Source: Rhizophagus irregularis
Lineage: Eukaryota > Glomeromycota > Glomeromycetes > Glomerales > Glomeraceae
DNA: 64,000 nt
NCBI RefSeq assembly: GCF_026210795.1
Contig: NC_089434.1
Span: 2,914,001-2,978,000, forward strand
Direction: 5' to 3'
Position numbers and translations under genes: made by a program. Below are positions 36,035 through 47,348 of this stretch, one piece after another (the first letter of the stretch is position 1; every line of letters begins with the position of its first letter). The notes beneath the pieces were generated by a model. That model worked only from the letters and a program-made list of their open reading frames with translations. It searched no databases and had not been told where the DNA came from.

Positions 36035-37019
36035 TTTGCAAGTGTTTACGGCCAGACCACCCATTGCCTCTTATGAGACTAATCTCGGGTCTGTGTCCTA
36101 TCATCTTCAATAGGCAACCATTATACCGAGTACTTAATTCCTCAGGTAACAGCACCACTATAGAAGACATCCCCCATCGGGCCATTTTAGGCTGATCTGA
36201 AGCTGAGACACGCCGCCTACTCATCCTATACCCATTGCATGATACTGATACTCAATTTATTTAACGACCTTTAGAGAGCATCTACTTTCATGGAGGACTT
36301 TCGACAGGTAACATCAACCATCTAAGATCCCTTCCATACCACCATTTTAGGTACTAAGTCTCACTCAAAGGCCACTACAGCCCGCGATTACCTAGCACCG
36401 ATAGTACAGTTGTTTACCCCAAGTGGTATACTTTGTAGCGACCACTCGGACAGGAAGTAGCAGGCATCTGTCCAGGATCACCCCTTATGGTGGGTATCAA
36501 CCACCAGGGATCACCAACATGGAGGGGCCAAGGAGTAGGAAATCGAACTCCATAGCCATGCTACCTGTTCTGTGCACGAACACCTTGGTTGGTCTAAGAC
36601 CTAACAGAAGGTCTAACTACCACTAAGACATTGCACCCTCAGCTTTACCATCTAGGACGACCATCTAGCCATTACTGACCCCAAGCAGTATCGTAGAGTG
36701 ACCACCTGGACAGGAAGTCCCCCTCAAGGTATAGTAGTGACCTCAAGGACAGGATTGCGCACATGCCAATAGCCTCATAGGGAACGTTAGAAGAACACCA
36801 TGACCCTTAGTTGAAATGTGCGGCCTAACCGTACACACTAATTCACCATGATGCAGTCCAACTACACTAATCCCTGTACCTTCACGCTATTGGTTGTAGC
36901 GTCCGCAGTAAAATTCTTTTTATTTCCGTGGTCATGGGAATCGAACCTGCGACCTCACCATACTCAGGCTTAATGAGGGTCTCAGTGACTAACCACCGAG
37001 ATAGGGTGACCAACCCTAG
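36035..37019 (-). mobile_element. tRNA-like SINE-type element, stack 1 unit 2
   Basis: 985 bp, near-identical to units 7 and 9. B-box inverses near 36,936 and 36,540. Flanked by ttttatccttttcc at both ends. Confidence 0.85.
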
Positions 37020-37033
37020 TTTTATCCTTTTCC

Positions 37034-37462
37034 TTTTGCAAACAGTCTTATAACATTATTTTTATTTATATTTTAACATCGAAAATTCAAACGAACAATA
37101 TTACAAAAATAAGAAAATAAACTAATAAAAATAAAAAGAGTAGCTTCACGACTCATACAAGCAAAGAAATCTAAACTAAAATAAAATTAAAGCAAAGAAA
37201 AACTAGACTATTACAGAATCGCATACCCCAACTTTACCCGAAGGCCAGTGTGAGTCAACTATCCAACATCCAAAAATCCAGTCCGTTACCAGAAAGAAAT
37301 CCTAAGAGGTTGAACTGTTAAGCAGCGCAGAAAATCCAAGTGCGAGATCCATGATCCACCCCGAATTATAGAAGAGGATATCCAAGAAATCCAGGAATCC
37401 TGAGAAACTGTCGCCAAAGAAGAGTTATTTGTATGTGGAGAAGAAACAATAGGAGAAGAAAG
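37034..37462 (-). mobile_element. 5'-truncated LINE 3' end, stack 1 unit 3
   Basis: Minus-oriented. Encodes only the last residues of ORF2 (SWISHLDFLRCLTVQPLRIS) and the 3' UTR ending gtcttataagactgtttgc-like sequence. 5' truncation is typical of target-primed reverse transcription. Confidence 0.85.
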
Positions 37463-37476
37463 TTTTATCCTTTTCC

Positions 37477-37634
37477 TTTGCAAGTGTTTACGGCCAGACC
37501 ACCCATTGCCTCTTATGAGACTAATCTCGGGTCTGTGTCCTATCATCTTCAATGGGCAACCATTAAACCGAGTACTTAATTCCTCAGGTAACAGCACCAC
37601 TATAGAAGACATCCTCCATCGGGCCATTTAGGCA
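37477..37634 (-). mobile_element. 5'-truncated SINE-type element, stack 1 unit 4
   Basis: 158 bp, only the 3' end (as read on the minus strand) of the roughly 1-kb element; same flanking 14-bp word. Confidence 0.8.
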
Positions 37635-37648
37635 TTTTATCCTTTTTC

Positions 37649-40600
37649 TGTGCAAACAGTCTTATGACGTTATTTTTATTTATATTTTAACATCGAAAAT
37701 TCAAACGAACAATATTACAAAAATAAGAAAATAAACTAATAAAAATAAAAAGAGTAGCTTCACGATTCATACAAGTAAAGAAATCTAAACTAGAATAAAA
37801 TTAAAGCAAAGAAAAACTAGACTATTACAGAATCGCATACCCCAACTTTACCCGAAGGCCAGTGTGAGTCAACTATCCAACATCCAAAAATCCAGTCCGT
37901 TACCAGAAAGAAATCCTAAGAGGTTGAACTGTTAAGCGGCGCAGAAAATCCAAGTGCGAGATCCATGATCCACCCCGAATTATAGAAGAGGATATCCAAG
38001 AAATCCAGGAATCCTGAGAAACTGTCGCCAAAGAAAAGTCATTTGTATGTGAAGAAGAAACAATAGGAGAAGAATTTATAGATGGGCCACGTAATTTGGA
38101 AGCAGCCGAGACACTAGCAAGCTAGTCGAATTAATCTTTAACCGAAGTTTTATGTGTAAATTCTGGCTGACATAAAATGTTGTAAAATTTTGTAATTCAA
38201 TAGAGTAAATTCATCAATCGCTAAAGCGCTGTATATAAATTTTCGATACAGAATGATAAAATTTGTATTCATAAAGAAAGAGGAAAGGAATAGGAAAGCT
38301 TAAAATAAGCATGAAAGAAATGAAGTGTAAAAGAAGAATAATAAAAGGAAGGTAATTAATTAATAAGAAACTAGCGCAATTAGCGCATTAAAAAAACAGG
38401 ATGAACAAAATCAGCGGGTAATTCCCACGATGTTCGGAAATCAGAAGGAGCAGGGTAAGGATGTGAATCAAACCAAGGTGCACAAACATCCAATAACATT
38501 AAGATATCACAAGGTTTAACACGACCTAGTTTGAAAGAAAACCGGGTATCACTATTCCAAAGATGTGAAAATGTCGAAGATGAAGCCGATTTGGTGATAA
38601 TAGATTGGATGGCATCTCGAAGATACTTCTTCGATACCGAGGAAGTGTTGTGCTTGGAAATTAATAACCAGAGGAAATTGTGAGAAGGTACATAAATGGA
38701 AGCACTATTCGAGAGTATCCTTCAGACCATATCAATAATGGAACGACTAAAGCCAAGAGTTTTGAAATCTTGATAATCAATAGCAAGGCAGTTCAGACCA
38801 ACAAAAGGACCAGAGGTGGGTTTGTCAGTGATAAAATGACTTGCAACTACAGAAGAGGGATTCAAAACCACTTTTTGGATAGAACCCGTAAACTTAGAAG
38901 ACACGAACGCAACAGAAGATTGATGTGAATGTTCTTTCAAACAGAAGGAAACGTCAGGACGTGAGGATACAAGATTACGTATATTCTGGACAATTGAGTA
39001 ATCAGTAGTAGACATAGTCAAATTATAGGAGGTAGGAGGAATGACTATAGCAGGATCCTTAGTGGCCATCCACATAGAAGAGTCAAGAAGATCGGAGTGA
39101 ACAACATGTCGTGAAAATTTGCTCCAGTCTGATAGAAGGTCTTTATGGCGTACTTGACGAGCAAGTTGTTTCTTCGTAGGGTGGGAGATAGATTTGTGAG
39201 CAGAATATGAGATAAGAGTTCGAGCAGAAAGTGAACCACTGTCGTCCTCAAGAACATGATGAAAAGCATAGGATTTGCGGTAGAAAAGTCCTAGGCATCG
39301 GGAAGTTACATCTTTATAAAAACCATCAGCGTGTCTTTTAGACACACGGTTACAAGGTAAAGCAAAAGGAGGAGAAGGAGGAGGGGGAGGTGTATGAACA
39401 AGTTTTTTGTCATGAATATGACAAGCATGACGAAATTGAGACATAACATAGGCAGCAGGAGTCTTGCAAAACGGGCAACCAAAATAAAGGCCAAGGTAAA
39501 AGCAAGATTGACGATATCGAAATTGAATAAAGGTACGAGTACGTCTATTATTACGATGAGAAGATGACCAACGAGCAAGAGAGGTAACACATTGTGTTAA
39601 TAAAAGCTGGCGTAACCTATTAAAATATTTACGTCGAGCACGGGAGGGAATACGGTTCTGGCGGTAAAAGAAAAAGGTTAAAAATTTTGATAAAATAAAT
39701 TTCAAATTAGGAGAGGGACGATCAGATGTAAATTGAAATGGCTCAGTAGTTGAAAGAAGAGGAGAATTGGTATGAATTGAATAACAATTATCCGAATCAG
39801 GAGTGGGGTCCAAAAGGAAATAACAGTTGCCTCGTCGAATAGAATATAAACGGTTAGAGCCAATATTTCGAGCAGGATGTATCCGTCCATCCAGGATGGT
39901 ACATATAGTGAAAGTGTAAGATGAACACTGTACATTATCATGAAGAAGATGGGCTGAAGTAGAAGTTGCCGGTAAAGGTTCCGCAGGTGTACAATTCAAA
40001 GAAAGGACTGGAGAAGGGACGTTAATGTCATAATCAGCAGTATCTTCTGAAACTGAAATTTGGGGAGTAATAAGAGAGGAGTCTAGGAATGTATTTTGAA
40101 AGGGACTTATAGGTTCGGAAGGACGTGATAAAGGTGGAACCAATAAACGTATTGTAGAAGGAGATAAAACCAGACGCGTAAAAGACAATTTAGTCTTAAT
40201 TTTCTGTGCACGTTTAAAAGATGCAGGGGAAATCATAGAGGATACGCGTTTACAAAGAAATTTATAAGTACGCCGTGAAGGGCGTAAACAATTGGTGCGT
40301 CGTGTAGAAGGGGTACATAAATCTAAGATGAGATTAGGATCAGCCTCGTGTTTAGAAGCCCAAATAGCTAATGGAAGAGGAGGTAGATTATCAATCAATG
40401 GATCATCATGTGATGGATGATCGTCAACAGGGGGGATAGCGAAATCCTTTTCTGAATCCGCAGTAGATGAAAGAGAGTCTAAACGCAAGTGTAAAAGGCG
40501 TTTTTATTCAGAAAGAGAGTCGTCTAGAAGGCGGAGGGGGCCAAAAGCGAGGTAAGCACGTGACTTGGCGGAAGAGTTATCAGGAAAAGAGTTGTAACGA

Positions 40601-40815
40601 GCAAAAAGAGTTTCTTGTTTAAGGGCGCACTTAGCGCAAAGGTCCTCAACTTCGCGAAGTTTGAAAAGAACTTCATCCCAACTCAAGGTTGAGAAGTCGT
40701 GAAAAGAGGCCATAGGCCAGAATAAGAATAGAAAAGATAAAAATAAAAGAAAAAGTAATAAAAAACTTTGGAAAAATTTTTTTTTATTTTTATGTAAATA
40801 ATGTCGTGAGGGCCG
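37649..40815 (-). mobile_element. Coding element with LINE-type tail, stack 1 unit 5
   Basis: 3.17 kb, minus orientation: a leader of about 100 bp, a roughly 780-codon reading frame (40713 to 38380), a spacer with the inverted repeat ctagcaagctag (about 38,115), then about 470 bp matching the 3' end of the LINE family, ending in the same 3' terminus. Flanked by the stack's target word. Confidence 0.82.
38380..40713 (-). pseudogene. Unrecognised ~780-aa protein, copy 1 (broken)
   Basis: I do not recognise this protein. Start MASFHDFSTLSWDEVLFKLR at 40713. Compared with copy 2 it carries a CAA-to-TAA change after LLDDSLSE (near 40,507) and a CGA-to-TGA change after SIIDMV (near 38,720); the final part then continues in frame to a TAA at 38380. 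Visible features: a charged N-terminus with a CAKC pair; a Pro/Ser-rich middle; a basic Tyr/Phe/Arg-rich core (FFYRQNRIPSRARRKYFNRL); a C2H2-like motif CPFCKTPAAYVMSQFRHACH followed by IH; and a conserved C-terminal half without known motifs. No RT, nuclease or transposase signature is seen. Nucleic-acid binding is plausible from the basic core and Cys/His motif. Confidence 0.7.
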
Positions 40816-40829
40816 TTTTATCCTTTTCC

Positions 40830-41385
40830 TGTGCAAACAGTCTTATGACTTTATTTTTATTTATATTTAACATCGAAAATTCAAACGAACAATATTACAA
40901 AAATAAGAAAATAAACTAATAAAAATAAAAAGAGTAGCTTCACGACTCATACAAGTAAAGAAATCTAAACTAAAATAAAATTAAAGCAAAGAAAAACTAG
41001 ACTATTACAGAATCGCATACCCCAACTTTACCCGAAGGCCAGTGTGAGTCAACTATCCAACATCCAAAAATCCAGTCCGTTACCAGAAAGAAATCCTAAG
41101 AGGTTGAACTGTTAAGCGGCGCAGAAAATCCAAGTGCGAGATCCATGATCCACCCCGAATTATAGAAGAGGATATCCAAGAAATCCAGGAATCCTGAGAA
41201 ACTGTCGCCAAAGAAGAGTTATTTGTATGTGGAGAAGAAACAATAGGAGAAGAATTTATAGATGGGCCACGTAATTTGGAAGCAGCCGAGATACCCTGCG
41301 ACTTTTCCCAAGCATGGAAAAGAACATTCCGACATAGCCAAATTTCACCATATAATTTGACTTGGAAGTCATTAAGAAGAGGAGG
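40830..41385 (-). mobile_element. 5'-truncated LINE 3' end, stack 1 unit 6
   Basis: Encodes the C-terminal ORF2 end (EIWLCRNVLFHAWEKSQGIS then SWISHLDFLRRLTVQPLRIS) plus the 3' UTR. Longer than unit 3 and shows the LINE sequence upstream of the breakpoint used in units 5 and 8. Confidence 0.85.
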
Positions 41386-41399
41386 TTTTATCCTTTTCC

Positions 41400-42380
41400 T
41401 TTGCAAGTGTTTACGGCCAGACCACCCATTGCCTCTTATGAGACTAATCTCGGGTCTGTATCCTATCATCTTCAATGGGCAACCATTATACCGAGTACTT
41501 AATTCCTCAGGTAACAGCACCACTATAGAAGACATCCCCCATCGGGCCATTTTAGGCTGATCTGAAGCTGAGACACGCCGCCTACTCATCCTATACCCAT
41601 TGCATGATACTGATACTCAATTTATTTAACGACCTTTAGAGAGCATCTACTTTCATGGAGGACTTTCGACAGGTAACATCAACCATCTAGTACCCTTCCA
41701 TACCACCATTTTAGGTACTAAGTCTCATTCAAAGGCCACTACAGCCCGCGATTACCTAGCACCGATAGTACAGTTGTTTACCCCAAGTGGTATACTTTGT
41801 AGTGACCACTCAGACAGGAAGTAGCAGGCATCTGTCCAGGATCACCCCTTATGGTGGGTATCAACCACCAGGGATCACCAACCAGGACCCAAGGAGTAGG
41901 GAATCGAACCCCTTAGCCATGCTACCTGTTCTGTGCACGAACACCTTGGTTAGTCTAAGACCTAACAGAAGGTCTAACTACCACTAAGACATTGCACCCT
42001 CAGCTTTACCATCTAGGATGACCATCTAGCCATTACTGACCCCAAGCGGTATCGTAGAGTGACCACCTGGACAGGAAGTCCCCCCAAGGTATAGTAGTGA
42101 CCTCGAAGGACAGGACTGCGCACATGCCAATGGCCTCATAGGGAACGTTAGAAGGACACCATGACCCTTAGTTGAAATGTGCGGCCTAACCGTACACACT
42201 AATTCACCATGATGCAGTCCAACTACACTAATCCCTGTACCTTCACGCTATTGGTTGTAGCGTCCGCAGTAAAATTCTTTTTATTTCCGTGGTCATGGGA
42301 ATCGAACCTGCGACCTCACCATACTCAGGCTTAATGAGGGTCTCAGTGACTAACCACCAAGATAGGGTGACCAACCCTGG
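41400..42380 (-). mobile_element. tRNA-like SINE-type element, stack 1 unit 7
   Basis: 981 bp, full length; B-box inverses near 42,298 and 41,900; flanked by ttttatccttttcc at 41386-41399 and 42381-42394. Confidence 0.85.
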
Positions 42381-42394
42381 TTTTATCCTTTTCC

Positions 42395-45300
42395 TGTGCA
42401 AACAGTCTTATGACTTTATTTTTATTTATATTTAACATCGAAAATTCAAACGAACAATATTACGAAAATAAGAAAATAAACTAATAAAAATAAAAAGAGT
42501 AGCTTCACGACTCATACAAGTAAAGAAATCTAAACTAAAATAAAATTAAAGCAAAGAAAAACTAGACTATTACAGAATCGCATACCCCAACTTTACCCGA
42601 AGGCCAGTGTGAGTCAACTATCCAACATCCAAAAATCCAGTCCGTTACCAGAAAGAAATCCTAAGAGGTTGAACTGTTAAGCAGCGCAGAAAATCCAAGT
42701 GCGAGATCCAAGATCCACCCCGAATTATAGAAGAGGATATCCAAGAAATCCAGGAATTCTGAGAGACTGACGCCAAAGAAGAGTTGTGTTGAGGTGGAGA
42801 AGTAGTATTAGGAGAAGAATTTGTAGATGGGCCACGTAATTTGGAAGCAGCCGAGATACCCTGCGACTCTTCCCAAGCATGGAAAAGAACATCACTAGCA
42901 AGCTAGTCGAATTAATCTTTAACCGAAGTTTTATGTGTAAATTCTGGCTGACATAAAATGTTGTAAAAATTTGTAATTCAATAAAGTAAATTCATCAATC
43001 GCTAAAGCGCTGTATATAAATTTCTGATACAGAATGATAAAATTTGTATTCATAAAGAGAAGGGAAATAGGAAAGCTTAAAATAAGCATAAAAGAAGTGA
43101 AAAAGGGAAGATGATTAAAAGAAAGTAAAAGAAAGTAATTAATTAAAAGGGAACTAGCGCAATTAGCGCATTAAGAAAGTAGGATGAACAAAATCAGCGG
43201 GTAAAACCCACTGTGATCGAAAATCAGAAGGAGCAGGGTAAGGATGTGAATCAAACCAAGGTGCACAAACATCCAATAATGATAAGATATCACAAGGTTT
43301 AACACGACCTAGTTTGAAAGAAAACCGTGTATCACTGTTCCAAAATTGTGAAAATGTTGAAGAGGAGGCCGATTTGGTGATAACAGATTGGATGGCATCG
43401 CGAAGATACTTCTTTGATACCGAAGAAGTATTGTGCTTGGAAATTAATAACCAGAGGAAATTGTGAGAAGGTACATAAATGGAAGCACTATTCGAGAGAG
43501 TATCCTTCGGACCATATCAATAATGGAACGACTAAAGCCAAGAGTTTTGAAATCTTGATAATCAATAACAGGGCAGTTTGGACAAACAAAAGGACCAGAG
43601 GTGGGTTTGTTAGTAATAAAATGACTTGCAACTACAGAAGAGGGATTCAAAATCACTTTTTGGATAGAACCCGTAAACTTAGAAGAAACGAACGCAACTG
43701 AAGATTGATGTGAACGTTCTTTCAAACAGAAGGAAACATCAGGACGCGAGGATACAAGATTACGTATATTCTGAACAATTGAGTAATCAGTAGTAGACAT
43801 AGTCAAATTATAGGAGGTAGGAGGAATGACTATAGCAGGATCCTTAGTAGCCATCCACATAGAAGAGTCAAGAAGATCGGGGTGAACAACATGTCGTGAA
43901 AATTTACTCCGGTCTGATAAAAGGTCTTTATGGCGTACTTGACGGGCAAGTTGTTTCTTCGTAGGGTGGGAGATGGATTGGTGAGCAGAATATGAGATAA
44001 GAGTTCGTGCAGAAAGTGAACCATTGTCGTCCTCAAGAACATGGTGAAAAGCATAAGATTTGCGGTAGGAAATTCCTAGGCGTCGGGAAGTTACGTCTTT
44101 ATAAAAACCATCAGCATGTCTTTTAGACACACGGTTACAAGGTAAACTGAAAGGAGGGGAAGAAGGAGGGGGAGGAGTGTGAACAAGTTTTTTGTCATGA
44201 ATATGACAAGCATGACGAAACTGAGACATAACATAGGCAGCAGGAGTCTTGCAAAACGGACAACCAAAATAAAGGCCAAGGTAAAAGCAAGATTGATGAT
44301 ATCGAAATTGAATAAAAGTACGAGTACGTCTATTATTACGATGAGAAGATGACCAACGAGCAAGAGAGGTAACACGTTGTGTTAATAAAAGCTGGCGTAA
44401 TCTATTAAAATATTTACGTCGAGCATGAGAGGGAATACGGTTTTGTCGGTAAAAGAAAAAGGTTAAAAATTTTGATAAAATAAATTTTAAGTTAGGAGAA
44501 GGACGATCAGATGTAAATTGAAAGGGATCAGTAGTTGAAAGAAGAGGAGAATTGGTATGAATCGAATAACAATTATTCGAATCAGGAGTGGGGTCCAAAA
44601 GGAAGTAACAGTTGCCTCGTCGAATAGAATATAAACGGTTAGAGCCAACATTTCGAGCAGGACGTATCCGTCCATCCAGGATGGTACGTATTGTGAAAGT
44701 GTAAGATGAACACTGTGTGTGATCATAAGGGAAGGCTGAAACAGAAGTCGCAGGAAAAATTTCCGCAGGAATACTATTTAAAGAAAGGACCGGAGAAGCT
44801 AGAGGAGGAACGATATTGTCATAATCAGCGGTATCTACTAAGGCTGAAATTTGGGGAGTAATAAGAGAGGAATCCAGAAAATTATTTTGAAAAGAATTCT
44901 TAGGCTCGGAAGGACGTGGTAAAGGTGGAACCAATAAACGTATTGTAGAAGGGGATAAAACCAAACGCGCAAAAGACAATTTAGTTTTAATTTTCTGTGC
45001 GCGCTTAAAGGATGCAGGGGAAATCATAGAGGATACGCGTTTACAAAGAAATTTAGGAGTACGCCGTGAAGGGCGTAAACGATTGGTGCATCGTGTAGAA
45101 GGGGTACATAAATCTAAGATGATATTAGGATCAGCCTCGTGTTTAGAAGCCCAAATAGCTAATGGAAGAGGAGGTAGATCATCATTCATTGGATCATCAT
45201 GTGATGGATGATCGTCAACAGGGGGGATAGCGAAATCCTTTTTTGAATCCGCAGTAGACGAAAGAGAGTCCAAGCGCAAGTGTAAAAGGCGTTTTTGTTC

Positions 45301-45613
45301 AGAAAGAGAGTCGTCTAGTAGGCGGAGGGGGCCAAAAGCGAGGTAAGCACGTGACTTGGCGGAAGAGTTGTCAGGAAGAGAGTTGTAACGAGCAAAAAAG
45401 AGTTTCTTGTTTAAGGGCGCACTTAGCGCAAAGGTCCTCAACTTCGCGAAGTTTGAAAGAACTTCATCCCAACTCAAAGTTGAGAAGTCATGAGAAGAGG
45501 CCATAGGCCAGAGGAAGGATAAAAATAAAAGAAAAATTAATAAAAAACTTTGAAAAAAATTATTTTATTTTTATGTAAAAATTGTCGTGAGGGCGAACGG
45601 GAGAGAGATTTAG
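42395..45613 (-). mobile_element. Coding element with LINE-type tail, stack 1 unit 8
   Basis: 3.22 kb second copy of unit 5. The LINE-derived tail is about 40 bp longer at its 5' side than in unit 5 before reaching cactagcaagctag, so the tail/ORF junction is not identical. On its 5' side the target word is doubled (45614-45626 and 45629-45642). Confidence 0.82.
43163..45504 (-). pseudogene. Unrecognised ~780-aa protein, copy 2 (nearly intact)
   Basis: Longest continuous frame 45504-43444 (686 codons), start MASSHDFSTLSWDEVL. Relative to copy 1 it has a one-base loss and a one-base gain around residues 17-40, so this stretch is read out of frame locally. A 2-bp insertion near 43,493 causes a premature end; the original frame runs on to 43163. 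Same Cys/His motif and basic core as copy 1. That both copies keep several hundred codons open argues the protein was functional until recently (inference). Confidence 0.75.
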
Positions 45614-45642
45614 TTTTATCCTTTTTGGTTTTATCCTTTTCC

Positions 45643-46626
45643 TTTGCAAGTGTTTACGGCCAGACCACCCATTGCCTCTTATGAGACTAATCTCGGGTCT
45701 GTGTCCTATCATCTTCAATGGGCAACCATTATACCGAGTACTTAATTCCTCAGGTAACAGCACCACTATAGAAGACATCCCCCATCGGGCCATTTTAGGC
45801 TGATCTGAAGCTAGGTACACGCCGCCTACTCATCCTATACCCATTGCATGATACTGATACTCAATTTATTTAACGACCTTTAGAGAGCATCTACTTTCAT
45901 GGAGGACTTTCGACAGGTAACATCAACCATCTAGTACCCTTCCATACCACCATTTTAGGTACTAAGTCTCACTCAAAGGCCACTACAGCCTGCGATTACC
46001 TAGCACCGATAGTACAGTTGTTTACCCCAAGTGGTATACTTTATAGTGACCACTCAGACAGGAAGTAGCAGGCATCTGTCCAGGATCACCCCTTATGGTG
46101 GGTATCAACCACCAGGGATCACCAACCAGGACCCAAGGAGTAGGGAATCGAACCCCATAGCCATGCTACCTGTTCTGTGCACGAACACCTTGGTTGGTCT
46201 AAGACCTAACAGAAGGTCTAACTACCACTAAGACATTGCACTCTCAGCTTTACCATCTAGGACGACCATCTAGCCATTACTGACCCCAAGCGGTATCGTA
46301 GAGTGACCACCCGGACAGAAAGTCCCCCCAAGGTATAGTAGTGACCTCAAGGACAGGACTGCGCACATGCCAATGGCCTCATAGGAAACGTTAGAAGGAC
46401 ACCATGACCCTTAGTTGAAATGTGCGGCCTAACCGTACACACTAATTCACCATGATGCAGTCCAACTACACTAATCCCTGTACCTTCACGCTATTGGTTG
46501 TAGCGTCCGCAGTAAAATTCTTTTTATTTCCGTGGTCATGGGAATTGAACCTGTGACCTCACCATACTCAGGCTTAATGAGGGTCTCAGTGACTAACCAC
46601 CAAGATAGGGTGACCAACCCTTGAGG
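45643..46626 (-). mobile_element. tRNA-like SINE-type element, stack 1 unit 9
   Basis: 984 bp full-length copy, the outermost unit on the right of stack 1; followed by ttttatccttttcc (46627-46640) and then host transposon DNA. Confidence 0.85.
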
Positions 46627-46640
46627 TTTTATCCTTTTCC

Positions 46641-47266
46641 GATCACTGGCTGACGAGTTATTCAACAAAATGTTAAACATCAGCATTATAATATTTCTTG
46701 ATTTACGTTTACTGCGCCATTTAACATTTTGCTAGATTTCTCGGTACCTAGTGATTGTAAAAAGACGATTTATAGCTCGTTGGAATCGCCACATCGAGAC
46801 GAATCGAATGGTGGTAAGCTCACCTCTCTGTGATCAATATTGACGGAGTTATTACTTAAAAACCATTTAATATTTTTTAATTTCGGAAATTGATCTAGTG
46901 ATTGGATTTCGATGTATCTTATACCATTAGATTCGTCTCATCAAGATGAATCGAATGGTAGTAAGATCGTTTTTCTAGGATCAATATTGGTAGAGTTATT
47001 ACACAAAAACCATTAATATTTTTTTAATTTCGGAAATTAATCTAGTGATTGGATTTCGACGTATTTTATACCATTAGAACCGTCTCATCAAGACGAATCG
47101 AATGGCGGTAAGATCATCTCTCTACGATTAATATTGGCGAAGTTACGATACAATAAAGTTTTAAGTATAATTCTGGCTAAAATTATGTTAATTTTTGGCC
47201 GGAATTATGATATACAAATATAAGAAATTTTTTATATAGTCACATCTCTTTATAATCACCAAATAT
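46641..47266. mobile_element. Host DNA transposon, internal segment
   Basis: Contains three diverged copies of a roughly 150-bp subterminal repeat (from about 46,770, 46,920 and 47,065). Each has the hairpin cgtctcatcaagacgaatcg, then gatcaatattgg, then gagttatta. A fourth copy is the one split by stack 1. Right part matches 23171-23312. Non-coding. Confidence 0.8.
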
Positions 47267-47348
47267 GGAGGATCATCGCAACTCTTTCCTGAATTTTTGA
47301 AAATACTAATAAAATTTATTTTTGAAATTTTCGTTCGAAAATTTCTAA

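Noticed and set aside
35935-36195. Short frames (e.g. plus 35935-36195, minus 35883-36224) repeated in each SINE-type copy
   Set aside because: Frames arise on both strands of a non-coding repeat and are not preserved between copies in a coding manner.
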